In this document: one piece after another, positions 52,941-63,947 of the stretch
Numbering within the stretch: position 1 is the first letter of the stretch
Layout of the letters: the number at the start of each line of letters is the position of its first letter
NCBI GenBank assembly: GCA_022605405.1
Contig: JABYQQ010000003.1
Location: 2,046,001-2,110,000 of the forward strand
DNA length: 64,000 nt
Direction: 5' to 3'
From: Earliella scabrosa
Taxonomy: Eukaryota > Basidiomycota > Agaricomycetes > Polyporales > Polyporaceae
Translations under genes and position numbers: made by a program
The notes under the pieces: model-generated
Databases searched by the model: none
What the model was told of the DNA's origin: nothing
What the model saw: the letters and a program-made list of their open reading frames with translations, nothing else

Positions 52941-53192
52941 GCCCAGGTGTGCACTGGGTGCCCTGGGTATTTGGTTGGAAGTTATCTGCGGGGCTGTACT
53001 GCGTAATACGTATCAAGCAGATATTTGGCAGACGGCGCTTAGCCATTGCTCCAATGTTGGCTCACCTGATATCTGTTCAATTTCCGGGGCAAAACACTCC
53101 AGTATGGTTGAAGCACCAGTTGGAAATTATCTGACAACCCAAAACCTCAAGATATTGGGACCAACCCAGCCTGCCAGGGCTCACCTGAACAT
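52941..53192. repeat. Foldback repeat family, copy 2
   Basis: From GCCCAGGTGTGCACTGGGTG through TATTTGGTTGGAAGTTATCTG to AGGGCTCACCTGAAC. The same motif order occurs in the copies at 34.3, 53.7 and 55.7 kb, with many C/T and G/A differences. Confidence 0.65.
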
Positions 53193-53393
53193 GTAATTGT
53201 AAGAGCTTGAATTCAAATGTTATCACTGGTCACATCACATTTGCTTTGGGGGGTTCCAAGGATCTTATTGGGGAGATCAAAAATAATAATGGTTATATTA
53301 AAAACCCAGACAAACTCGACAATACAAAAGGTGGCCCTATCACCATTATACAGTAACACAACCAATCAATGACAGTCTGTTTACAGTCACATA

Positions 53394-53665
53394 CTGTACC
53401 ATTTCGACCAATTCGACCTAGCCTGTGACCCGTGACAGGGCGATTTTGGTGGACGGACTCGACCACCGGCCGGATGACCGTGACATTGGCCAACTTTTCG
53501 ACCAAATGGGGGCGCGCTGTCGCACGCCACTTCCCGAAGAGATAAGCGCCCGGAGGGCCCATTCGACTGCCATCAATGTGACCGGTGACTCGGATGCGTG
53601 GCCAAAATTCGGCCAAACAGCCATGTGGTGATGCGTGACTGGTTGAGTTGGTCGAAATGGTACAG
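53394..53665. mobile_element. 272-bp MITE with TA target duplication (Tc1/mariner-like)
   Basis: Inverted ends CTGTACCATTTCGACCAA on both sides, continuing imperfectly for another ten bases and flanked by TA (53392-53393 and 53666-53667). The interior has no coding capacity. Assignment to Tc1/mariner rests only on the TA duplication. Confidence 0.7.
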
Positions 53666-53730
53666 TACTCACCACCGACAAAAAGAAATGCAAGGACTTA
53701 CCGTTTAAGAGTGTGTAGCTGCACTACAAC

Positions 53731-53965
53731 GCCCAGGTGTGTGCCGGGAGCCTGGGATATTTGGTTGGAAGTCATCTGTGGGTGCAACTTTGGGTATTGG
53801 GCGGTGATCTGGCGGCCGGCACCTAGTCATCGAGCCCATATCACTTTGCCCAATATCTGTTTGATGTCTGGTCCATGACATCTCAGTATTGAAGCACCGG
53901 TCGGAAATTATCTGGCAGCCCCGAATTCCCAGATATCGGAACTGACCCAGGGCTCACCTGAGCCT
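53731..53965. repeat. Foldback repeat family, copy 3
   Basis: GCCCAGGTGTGTGCCGGGAG to GGGCTCACCTGAGC. The ends are inverted versions of each other, and internal segments (GGTTGGAAGTCATCTG and CGGTCGGAAATTATCTG) are also repeated in inverse orientation. Confidence 0.65.
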
Positions 53966-54760
53966 GTAGGAGACTCACCGGTACACAAAGGGACTTACTC
54001 AGGCTGTTGTTACTTATTGGCAACAATTAGATACCCACCTGGGATCAGACTGAAACAGACACTGGAGTTACCTTACATAAGACATTTGCACTCGGAACTT
54101 CACTATGGAGAGGGGAACAGAGAGGATGGAACATCAGTAGTTCCCCAAATCACTTATGCCACTTATTTCGCACTTATTTCAATTATCATCTGGGCCCCGT
54201 AAAGCGCGCTCATTTGTCACATGCTGAGTGACCGTATCGGGCTGAAATTTTGCACAGCCCTTCTTTATGGTTCGAAGGGCTGGTATATAAACTTCTAGAG
54301 CAAACAGGCTTGTTCTGAGTCTGCAGTAAAGCCGCCGCGAGAGACTGTTTTGAAGCCATTAAGCACCTGGTGGCAGTGCTCTGGCGCTTTTTCTCCTTCC
54401 TGTTATGGGTGAGTAATGGGCGTTAATGGAGCTTAATGGCCTGATAATGGCTCATAATTTGCATAAGTGATTCGGCGAACTCCTGATGAAAGGGAGAGAG
54501 GGAGAGTTGATGAAGTGCACATCTTGGGAGCCCTTTTTATGTGACAACAAATGTTCCATGCTGGGCAGCTAATAAAAGTGATGGTGCAATTGTCAGATGC
54601 TGCTTGGAATCAGCCTTGCTCACCTGAGTCGTGATCTGACAAGCCCTGGCATATAGCACAGAGTGCTAGAGAGATAAGATGTAATTACCCTTGCTGGTAT
54701 ATGTCTGGTAAAAGTCCTACCAGAGCTGGTGAATTATTGACATGTCCACCAGCACTAATA
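53966..54760. other. AT-rich non-coding stretch
   Basis: No coding signal. Short repeats and T/A-rich sequence; base composition is clearly lower in GC than the host genes of the first 24 kb. Confidence 0.4.
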
Positions 54761-55033
54761 CACTGGGGGCATTGAGCCATGTGACCCATTGTTACATCTT
54801 GGTCACATCGTGATTAAGGTCCACATGTGTCTCCCATGTGTTGCGGCGTCACATTGTGGATACATGCTAGATACATGTGGCATTCAAAATGTATCCAGGA
54901 TGTAACATGAAAACTTGAGACATTTTAAGTGTCTCCAATATGTGATGCATAAATACGTTGCATCCACATTTGGGCCTTAAACACGATGTGATAAGAGTGT
55001 AACCGATAGTTACACCAGATCATGCCCCCGGTG
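54761..55033. mobile_element. 273-bp MITE with imperfect long terminal inverted repeats
   Basis: The left end CACTGGGGGCAT and the complement of the right end CACCGGGGGCAT match. Further inward CATCGTGATTAAGG pairs with CATCGTGTTTAAGG. Target duplication not determined. Confidence 0.5.
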
Positions 55034-56603
55034 GATAGTAACTGACCACACACTTGCCATGATAAAATATGTATTGCTTGTCAGACTCTGATCTTGTCAA
55101 GTCCATCCATACTGAACTTAATTACCTGCACTTATCTGACACTGTCACTTTTGCTAATGCAAACAGATTGATAATGTTTGCCATCATAGTTGGTGCAAAT
55201 GTGAATGGTTTTTGGACACAGAAAGGTATGTTTTTCTTCAGCTTTGCATACTGACACATGCAAGCATAATGACATCTCTGTTAATGATCGGACTACTAAG
55301 TGTATTGCAACAATCTCATACAAGAAGCCTGATATATGTATGTAAAAATTTGAGGTGGACACAGTTCAGGACCATCTGTGAAAACATTTCTGAGCCTCTG
55401 CACCACCATACAAGACAAGTGCCTACTTCAGTCATCCTGGAGACACCTCAGTTACCCCATGGATCTATCAGGGATTATGTGCAGCTGTTGCAAAGAATTT
55501 TATGTTCTTCAGAAAAAGTGTTTAATTCAATTTCCATTTAGTGATCTTGCCAAGAGCCTCAGGAGAGGGACATACAGTTGTATATTGCAAGGCTTCAGAC
55601 ATGTTTGAACTCTGCTAGACTTAGTACAACTGCCCATTAGACCACCTACCAGATACTTATCAAGTTGAGCCAGTCTGTCATCTTAGGTTTCAAAGTCTGC
55701 TATGACCTAATAGCTCTACCCATATAGACCAACTCCCCAATGTCCTGTTTAAGATGCTTCAATATTGAAGCACTGTTCAGAACCCTTCTACTGGCAGTAA
55801 CTTCCAACCAGATATTCCAGGCTCCTGGCACTGACCTAAGCGTGTATTGGGTGGCAATCTGGCAGCCAATGCCTAGTCATTGAGCCCATATTGCTTTGCC
55901 TGATATCTGTTGCAAGATGGAATGTTGTCAAGTGGCATTAATTACTGGTCATTCCATATTGCAATTCAATCTGCAGAAATATGAGTCCAGAGTATGGACT
56001 TGAATATGCTTCGGTCTGTGTAAATATCACATAAGTATATAGTGCTAACCTTATGGTTGGCAGGCCCTGCCACCACTTAAGGAACAAGAAGAGTTACAAA
56101 TGCAGATATACCACATTACCCTCACAAACTATCTGAACCTCCTTTGGAAAATCTAGACAAAGGCTGTCACTGAGGTAGATTGTCAGATATACAGAGTGGT
56201 CATCTGGGAGATGGATACAGAAGATGCACATGTTGCGACCTGGGGTCAAGCAAGACAAGAAGGAAACAACAAGGCGAGCAAGTGTGTCCGACAAGCACTT
56301 GTGCAGCAAGAGTGGAGCAAGGCTCGGCACGCAGGGCTGGAGACAAGTTGTATTGAGCGAAGTATCTACAAGTGAAATACAAGTGAGGCTTACCTGGAGA
56401 CTGTTACGGTTCTTCCAGCTAAATAGCTTCATTACGTAACATCTCTCCTTTTTCTTCTTTAGTCATCATCTCCTCAGACTCCTCAGTCGTCATCTCTCTC
56501 ATTGTCTGCTATTTCATATTCCTACACTGCCTCATATTTCATATTCCTACATTGTATCTCATTCCATTTCCAATACTCATGTACAATACAAATCCCCTCG
56601 CAC
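55034..56603. other. AT-rich transposon debris without genes
   Basis: Several short open frames, none with motifs. Includes a foldback-family piece at 55737-55912 (minus orientation, GATATCTG and CCTGGAATATCTGG motifs). Confidence 0.4.
55737..55912 (-). repeat. Foldback repeat family, copy 4 (partial)
   Basis: Read on the minus strand it contains GGAGCCTGGAATATCTGGTT and GCTTCAATATTGAAGCATCT, as in the 34.3-kb copy. The ends are truncated. Confidence 0.5.
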
Positions 56604-57149
56604 TCAGGCTGAGCGCAGCTCCAGCTCACTTTGCAGACCGAGCTGAAATTATCCAGAGCTGGATCAAGCTTCTGAAAACCCCATGATCTGCAGATGAGCT
56701 GCAGAGGGGTCAAAAATGATTCAAATGTTACATTTCTGGATGCATTCTGTACTGTATTGGATGTAGTATCTATGTGTCAAAAACAACTGGCTTATATAGA
56801 ACCATGGCTGAGATATGGCACATACAACTGAGCCCCAAAATGGCTTGATCACATACAATATGATACAGTAAATCATTAATAACTCATGTAATGTGCAGTT
56901 TTTTGTCCTGATTTTGGGTATACAGGTAGGCACAGCATAGGCGATACTCTGTAATCAATATGGCACTGATCCATCAATATTCAACAAAGATTTGAATCAT
57001 TTACTTTCTTTATATTCTCTACTGCAGATCATCTGCACATCGATCCAAAATGATCCGGATCCGTGCAGATCTGGATCAAGGAGAAAAAGTGATCCTGATC
57101 TGCAGGTTCAGATCCGGATCATCCACGGATTGATCCATGCTCAGCCTTA
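56604..57149. mobile_element. 546-bp non-autonomous hAT element related to copies A/B
   Basis: Perfect 8-bp target duplications CCTCGCAC (56596-56603 and 57150-57157). Ends TCAGGCTGAGCGCAGCTCCA and, on the complement of the right end, TAAGGCTGAGCATGGATC, are close to the TAAGGCCGAGCACGGCTC of the 6.8-kb hAT. Subterminal GGATCC/GATCCGG repeats parallel the GGAGCCG repeats of the larger element. No coding sequence. Confidence 0.78.
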
Positions 57150-57157
57150 CCTCGCAC

Positions 57158-58420
57158 AGCCCCTTTTTCTATTTCACATGGACACTGCCTTCTATGTATC
57201 ACATGAGCCCCACAGGCCAGTATATAAGGCTGAGGATCTCCATCAAGGAGCCCCTGTTTTGATCTTTTGGTTACCTCCTTGTTACAATTGATGAGTGAAA
57301 CGAAGAAATTGTCCTTTAAGGGCGACATCCTCTGCCAAACTCTGTAACGCGAACCTGACCCCATGAGAATATATTTCATACTCTGATTACTTTGAGTAAG
57401 AACAGAGTAAGCGCTGATGTAAGCACTGATAACAAACTTTGTTACTGAGCCAACCCTAGACTAAGGTTGGCTGAACCGTGCGGGAACTAGTTAGACACCC
57501 GCAGCACTGCCACCATGGCTGGCTATGTTTCTGTTCTATGCATTGCACACTGATAGTAGTGACATAGTAATTGAAGCTATAACTGGGCTTATATACCGTG
57601 TAAACGCAAAATAAGCGCCCAAATGGCCGAAATTCCGAAGTTCCCCCAGCCTTGCTTCAACCAAGGCTGGGGGAGCTTTGGATTTTGGGCCAATGGTGCT
57701 TAACAGCTCCTGGTCACATGACTTCTGACAATCTCAGATTGTAGCCATAAATTGTGGGAATAAAATAATGTATGTCACTATATGTGCTAGAGTCAAAATA
57801 CAATTGCCCAAATCAGGAAGGATGGGCTGTTTTTTGCATCTCATGGGCGCTCGACAGGCGCCTATGTCACCCAATTCAGCAGGTACAGTCATAAGTAGTC
57901 ATCTGGAAAACCCTCCCCAGCTAATTAGAGGTAATTGTAACAAAGTAGCAAAATCCCCCACTAATCAGAACTAATTATCCACAATTCTGTTATTATTTTA
58001 TACTATCTTAACATGCTGCATTCTTCACCTTGTTTTTTGCCAACACAAACCTACAACACAACAATTTAGATGTTGGACCTCTACACTTTGATAGACTATA
58101 CATAGCATCACTGCATATGTGCATCAAGGAGCAATAGAGAGAACCAAGTGAAATGAGATTGCACTGATGTGTATTGATGCTGCGCTAACTTTGGCTAATG
58201 AAGACTACTTTGAAAATTTTCAGAACACTGACTTTATTATATGTAGTCTCAGCAACACACAGCAGCTTTTGATTATTCAACATCAACTGCCAGAGTCTAG
58301 TATAAAGTGGACTTGGATAGAGAGTTGCATTGGAGACTTTATGGAAACATGAACATCTGTAATTTCTCTAAGTCCATCACATAACACGATATATTGCCAG
58401 TGAGATGTACAGATAACAAG
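57158..58420. other. AT-rich non-coding stretch with one foldback hairpin
   Basis: No coding features. Contains the near-palindromic unit at 57609-57704. Confidence 0.4.
57609..57704. repeat. 96-bp near-palindromic foldback element
   Basis: The core stem TCCCCCAGCCTTG / CAAGGCTGGGGGA (57642-57654 and 57662-57674) has a 7-base loop. Pairing extends imperfectly on both sides out to AAGCGCC / GGTGCTT. It could be the relic of a small MITE. Confidence 0.65.
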
Positions 58421-58512
58421 ACCTAGGGGTGTAGTGGTAAGAGGTATGTGTTTAGTTGATGTGCTGTTACAATAACAAGGAGGTCAAGGGTTCAACTCTG
58501 GCTGATTGGAAA
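58421..58512 (+). other. tRNA-like/SINE-like sequence with A- and B-box motifs
   Basis: GGTGTAGTGGTAAGAGG resembles a pol III A box and GGGTTCAACTCTGG a B box about 60 bases later, followed by a T-rich tract. The acceptor and T stems do not pair properly, so it is not a functional tRNA. A tRNA-derived SINE head is the likeliest reading. Confidence 0.35.
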
Positions 58513-58767
58513 AAAGAAATCTTTTTTATTCCCCTGCATATTAATATTGTAATGATGTCTTTCAGTGTTATCACCTATACAGAGATGATCTGAATTGGTT
58601 CAGATGAAAATGTCAAACTGTTGAAGAGAAACAAATAGTGTGGACTACTTATGCAAATGTAGCACTTCATCAGTAATTCCCCGATTTTCTGAATCTCTGG
58701 CGCCTCTGGACAGCCACCCGTCAGACAACACAGATGGCTCAGGGTACCAGAATGAGAGCATGTAGTA

Positions 58768-61700
58768 TTAGCAGAGTGTCTTGTGTAGGTGCTGGTCTAT
58801 ATACCAGTTAACAAAGTATTTACGGAATGCATCAAGAGCATCGGAAAAAAGGAATGTGGGAGAAATATGAGTAGTACTGTAAACAGGAGCAAGATGGCAG
58901 ACGCATACAATGCTAGAAATTGGGATAATGTCGACCACAGGAGCACCATTGTCATATAGATTGTGGTGGACAACCCACATGCCAGTGACGCTATCTGGCT
59001 CGTCTGCATCAAGGATAAACCATTCGACAAGCGCACATCTCATGATATCGAAGTCTTCCCCATAGGCAAAAGACAGGAATGCACGCACACGTGCGACAAC
59101 CATCCCTTCCATTCCAAGCTTGTCTGCGTCCATGCTCACCAAGACAGTGTCGTAGCGCGAAAACTCCTTCCACCACAGCAGCGAGCACCAGATTATCTGG
59201 CGGTGCATACCCCAAGGTTCACACAGCTTGCTGGGTGTGTAGAATGTTGATGCCACTGTGTGATTAGTGCCGTAGGGTCAGGTCAAGTCAGGTCATTGAC
59301 CCCTCTGGGCCATGACCATGACCATGACCATGACTGATCTTCAGCAGATGGCTCATGACCTGACTGATCTTTCGGTCAGGTTATTATCAGTTCAGTTACG
59401 GTCCAGTTACGGTCATTGACCGGTCATGACTGAACATGCAGTTATGACCAGTTATAACTGGTCAGATCAAGTTAAGACCAGTCATTTGATCCACCAGGTT
59501 AGAAAAACATCTTAAATGTAATACAGAAGTAATTTTCATGCTTATTACTGGAGAGAGCCTTCTATATCTACATGGATTGATATTGATATGGATATTGGTC
59601 TGTCATTCAGTCTGTCTATAGACAGCACTGAGCATCTTTGATCTGTTTGATTAGACCAGAGTTAACTAGAGACTGGTATTTTCCACTTGCCAGAGCTGCT
59701 GAATTTAATATATTTCAAGTGTTTCCATTGTACATTCTATTTGATCAGTTGATGTCTTTTATATAACCAGTCAATGACCAGTCATGACTGGTCTTAGCAG
59801 GTAAAATATGACTGGTCATAACCAGTCATCTGCAGTTATACAATTTTTGTCATTCTCAATGACCGTGACCATGACCATAACCATAACTGATTGTAAACGG
59901 TTATGGTCAGGTTATTTACGCATCAGTTACGGTTATTTTCCAGTCATTGACCGGTCGTATGACCTGACCCTACGGCACTATGTGTGATAGATGGAGATCT
60001 TGGCGTAGGGCCACACATAGGGACACTGCGCAAGAGGAACGTCATCGGGGTCGGGTGCATCAGGATTGAGTTCACTGTAGAGATAATGGCAGAGATGGCC
60101 GACAAGATCAGGAGTGTGAAGGCCCTTGGATGCTTCTTTGATCGTGGTTGTGTAGGGTAAACAAGAGTGTATCAGATGCAAAACGGCACATCAAAAGAAT
60201 GTTTGCGTACCTGGGGTCTGGCTCAGTGTGACATATGCCTCTGCTGGATCATTGTCGCTTGCCATCGCCTCTGCCAGTTGACGGTATCGCTCATCAGCTT
60301 CGGCTTCTGAGTCTGTTGAGCTTGACAAGGCGTCAGAGCTGTATTTGAGGGAGTCGTCATTGTCGTTGTCATTGTCTGCGTCGCTGAATTGGCGGGCTCG
60401 CCGGACAATACAGCGGACATAGCTGAGGACGTTGCCATGCAGCATGTTGCGGTGACTGAGTTTGGCACGAGCAGCAGCAAGCTTGTTGAGTCGTGTGATT
60501 TTGCGGAGGATTTGCCCAAGGGGGTTGCGTCGGTTCAAGTCGCGCCAGGGCTGCTTGACGGCAGAGATGTGCTTGGACTCGGTGATCGATGTACACAGGC
60601 CATACAGCGAGCCAAACATCTCAATGCTCCGCACGTAGTGGAACAGTGCATGTTGACGTGGTAATGCGAAACCATCATCAAGCCAAACACCTGCTTGCAA
60701 GAAGATCGCACGTAGGGCTTGGCAACGTGCGATGAGACCGCTTATGGCGTGAAGGGAGTGGGTGTCGTGGGACGGACGGCGGACAAGATAGACAAAGTTG
60801 AGGAAGGCAGTGAGGCACTTGACCATGTCGTTGGGCACATGACCGACAATGGCCGGAATAAACATTTAGACATGACAGGTGAGTAAGTACAAGATGACAA
60901 CCGGCAGAGCGACAACAGGCGAACCTTCATAAGTGCCTTGGAGTCATTGCCCATCCATTGCTTGAAGTTGCAACCCTGCGGAAAACGGCGGAGACCGGGA
61001 AACGGTGGCATGGCAGCGAGTCTACGAGGATTTAATGGTTAATATGATGCATCGAGGTACAGGAAAGCCTCGTATCTGCAATTAATATCGTCGATGATCT
61101 TGTTTGCTTCACGCTCAGACGGTGCAATAGCTTTGATGTAGGCAAGGACCCAGGCGACAAGATGGTCTTTGGATGTCCCCTTGATGAGTTGGTGGAGAAG
61201 GTCAGAGGTGAGCAGCTTGTGAATATCAGTGTGGGGAAAGTATGTCGTATAGGGGCGGACATTCGGGTTGATGCTGTACAAGTCCCATAGATCTGCCACG
61301 TTGTATGCGTGCAGATGGTTCTCCATGCTGTTGCGACACCGTGGGTCGCCTTCCTTGAAGTCCGCATCGGAAACTGCGTAGCACCTAAAGATATCGCGTT
61401 AAGAGGGATTCACGCTATTCAGGAAATAGTTGCACCCACTTTGGGCACCAACCAGAGACAATCCCGGAGAGATATACTTGTTCCGGATAGTCTGCGATGA
61501 ACAGTCCAAGTTTGAAGATCGCGTGATGGAAGTGACCATCAGGACAGCGGAGGACGTGCGGGGTTGTCATTTCAGCACGCAACGGCTCGAGGATCTTGAC
61601 AAGAGACGCATGATAAATCTGTTTCTTGAAGATACGGAACTTCTTGTCTTTCTCCCACTCATGTGCAGCTGGAACATAGGAATGTGTTAAATGAACACTC

Positions 61701-62686
61701 ACATCGAGAATGATGGATGACTTGCCTGTTGGAATGGCAAGAAATGCGATGGGGACGGCACTATCTCGGTGCGCGCGACGTACTTCGTTGTGCAGATTCC
61801 CCAGTGACATGTACAGCGGGCGGAACTCCTGATTTCCGGTGGCTACGGACACTGTCGTCTTGTCAGCCCCGAGCACGATGGGTACAATCATCGAGCCATG
61901 GGTATCCGGATCTTCGGCGATCTTATTATTCTGACAGGTTGTGAGCCAAATGAGCGTTGCTGATGGGTGCCGTAACACTTACAGCCTGTTGCCAAACCCA
62001 CTGTGCCGTCATGAGATTGGACACACAGCGGCAGTTCCGAGTGGTGAACTCTTGAGTGGGTACGCAGTCAAACTTCCCTTCAAAATCAGGGCAAGCAGCA
62101 ATGATCTCCGCAACGCGGAGCGTATCTTGCGTGTGCACAAGGAATACTTCGCGCTTCCATGAAGGGGAGGTTGGGGTTACAGGGCCGGGGTATCTGAAAG
62201 CGAATGTGCGCCATGATGCTTCTCCATGTTCAATGGCGTCGATAGCCTCAAGTATCTGCTTCTGATTTTTGTAGATTGAATTGTACTCCGGCAGCCCATC
62301 GGCGTGATGTTTGGTGGCAAGGATCTGAAGAAGACGCTTGATCTTGCCCTTGGAGAGATGAGCTTCTTCGAAGGCAAGCTTGGCAAACTCGAATGACGAA
62401 CGGTCTGGGAACGGTTGCCAGTTGATCTCATCAGATTGTGGAGGAGGTGCGGAGTTGGGGGGAAGGAAGTTGCCGTTCTTGTCACATGGACGGGCTATGA
62501 GGAGCGTGAGGTGTCCTTCGGAGGAGCATAAGTTGCGACTGTAGCCTCACCGTTGAGATGGGGATGTCGCCGGGTTGTCACCTTTGGTGGAGGGGGTTTC
62601 AGATGGGCATGGACTTTTCTGTGATGAGTGAAGAACGCTCGGGTGGTGGGATATGTCTTGCAGCACAGACGGCAGCGATGACCCAT
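58768..62686 (-). pseudogene. Plavaka-family transposase gene, interrupted by a MITE
   Basis: ATG at 62686 (MGHRCRLCCKTYPTTRAF) starts with a C2H2 zinc finger ending HHRKVHAH, usual for Plavaka. Exons then give LNARPCDKNGNFLPP (after a 55-bp intron from 62550), FEFAKLAFEEAHLSKGKIKR, SNLMTAQWVWQQA, IVPIVLGADKTTVSVATGNQ and PLYMSLGNLHNEVRRAHRDS (the family signature). SGIVSGWCPKC joins across an intron at about 61430. Further exons include PGLRRFPQGCNFKQWMGNDS, GHVPNDMVKCLTAFLNFVYL, LCTSITESKHISAVKQPWRD, YAKISIYHT / VASTFYTPSKL, GMEGMVVARVRAFLSF and VEWFILDADEPD. Apart from the MITE between YHT and VAS no lesion was found. One intron near 61760 seems to use a GC-AG border. Plavaka is a CACTA-like cut-and-paste family of mushroom genomes. 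Confidence 0.85.
59265..59980. mobile_element. 716-bp hAT-type MITE inside the Plavaka gene
   Basis: Terminal inverted repeats TAGTGCCGTAGGGTCAGGTC on both sides and perfect 8-bp duplications TGTGTGAT (59257-59264 and 59981-59988). The interior is built of TGACC/GGTCA repeats (for example CCATGACCATGACCATGA) and AT-rich filler without coding capacity. The ends differ from the 6.8-kb hAT, so a different transposase mobilised it. Confidence 0.9.
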
Positions 62687-63029
62687 TCCAAAGCTCAGAA
62701 TGTCAGGGGAAAGTGCAGGTAGACAGTTGGTGAACAGGTGAGGTGCCGCCTGGCACAAAGTTCAAAGTGACAAGTCCGCCGGACATTAAAAATTGTCGCC
62801 CTCTTTGCTCCCAACTTTCATCTCCTAATGCGAGGCAAGGGGTCGAAGGGCTGACGCCGCGGCAGCAAACACAAGCTCAACAGTTGCGCCTCTTTAGAAG
62901 AATGACCATCCTCGCCGGACATTCCGCGTAATGAGTCTCACGCTGAAGTCGTTGCCACCATAGTCACCAAAAAGGCTCGACGGTCAACCACGTCAACGGC
63001 GGCCTTGTCGCACACCTCCAACGCCCCAA
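62687..63029. other. Upstream flank of the Plavaka gene
   Basis: Probable promoter and element end of the Plavaka transposon. I could not identify its terminal repeats. Confidence 0.35.
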
Positions 63030-63947
63030 ATGGCAATGGCAGTGACTCAGCAGTCACCGCCATTGCTACTCAGATACTCAAAAAACCGTGTTCATCCAAT
63101 CCCAGCTCAAAAATATGACTCACCTATTGATATTTGGCAGTCAGAAGTTCCTGCAGAACATCAGCCTCCAGAGCCACGCTACTCGATACGGAACAGCGGC
63201 CAGAGACCTGGAGTAGAGGCTGGACTGGCAAAGTGCACACGTGAAGACATCCACAAGGAAGCAGTGGCCAAAAAAGCCAAGAAAGCCGCTGCTCGTGACG
63301 CTCAGGCTGCTATATAGTATAGAGGCCACCGAAGAGGCCAAATGGTCCTCCAAGATAGACAAGGTGGCACAGACACGTCAGGCCTTCAGTACGTACTACG
63401 AGTCTGGTGCGATGTTACACGAGCCCGCTAACACTTGCTGTGCGCGCACCTGCCATAAATGGCAGACACGTTCCCTATCGACAGTGAACTCAACGAGGAC
63501 TTGCCCCCGAAAGACCTTCCCTCGCAGATGATGGTATCTAGCAAAGGCAGGAAGGTGCGTCCATGTGCTCCCACTACAGATCGCAGGCCCACATGCCATG
63601 TGTCTTCTATTTCCCACAGCGAATTCAAACTGCCCGGGACGCTGGCGCGCACCATGACTCGCCATCACCCAAAGATGTGGACACGCCGGAGACACCCCCC
63701 ACGACCAAGGTAGACCCTCTCACTGTTGTCGCACACACACACGAAGTTGACAACTGTAGACTAAGCTCACTTCAGCCGAGAAACGGATGCTCAGACGGGT
63801 GGAAGTGCGTTCAGATCTGGATTCTCGGCACCAGGAGGGAACAGCGACACTCTCAGATGAGAAGGCATGCAACCCAGATCCCAAGACACCAGGGTGCGTA
63901 TTGTTCACCATCATCGTCTGTCAGATGCTCATTAGCACATCAGTGAT
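63030..63947 (+). pseudogene. Degenerate coding relic, possibly a second transposon gene
   Basis: Protein-like segments occur in shifting frames: PIDIWQSEVPAEHQPPEPRY, then RNSGQRPGVEAGLAKCTRED and an Ala/Lys-rich helix-like VAKKAKKAAARDAQAAI, then DKVAQTRQAFSTYYESG in another frame. No single frame spans the region and no splice pattern rescues it. The Ala/Lys/Glu composition is common in proteins next to mushroom transposases, but I do not recognise the family. Confidence 0.35.

Noticed and set aside
58421..58512. A genuine tRNA gene
   Set aside because: Acceptor and T stems do not base-pair and no proper anticodon arm can be drawn.
62495..62550. Frameshift in the Plavaka N-terminal exon
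   Set aside because: A GTGAGG...CTCATAG intron restores LNARPCDKNG, the family sequence, so no frameshift is needed.
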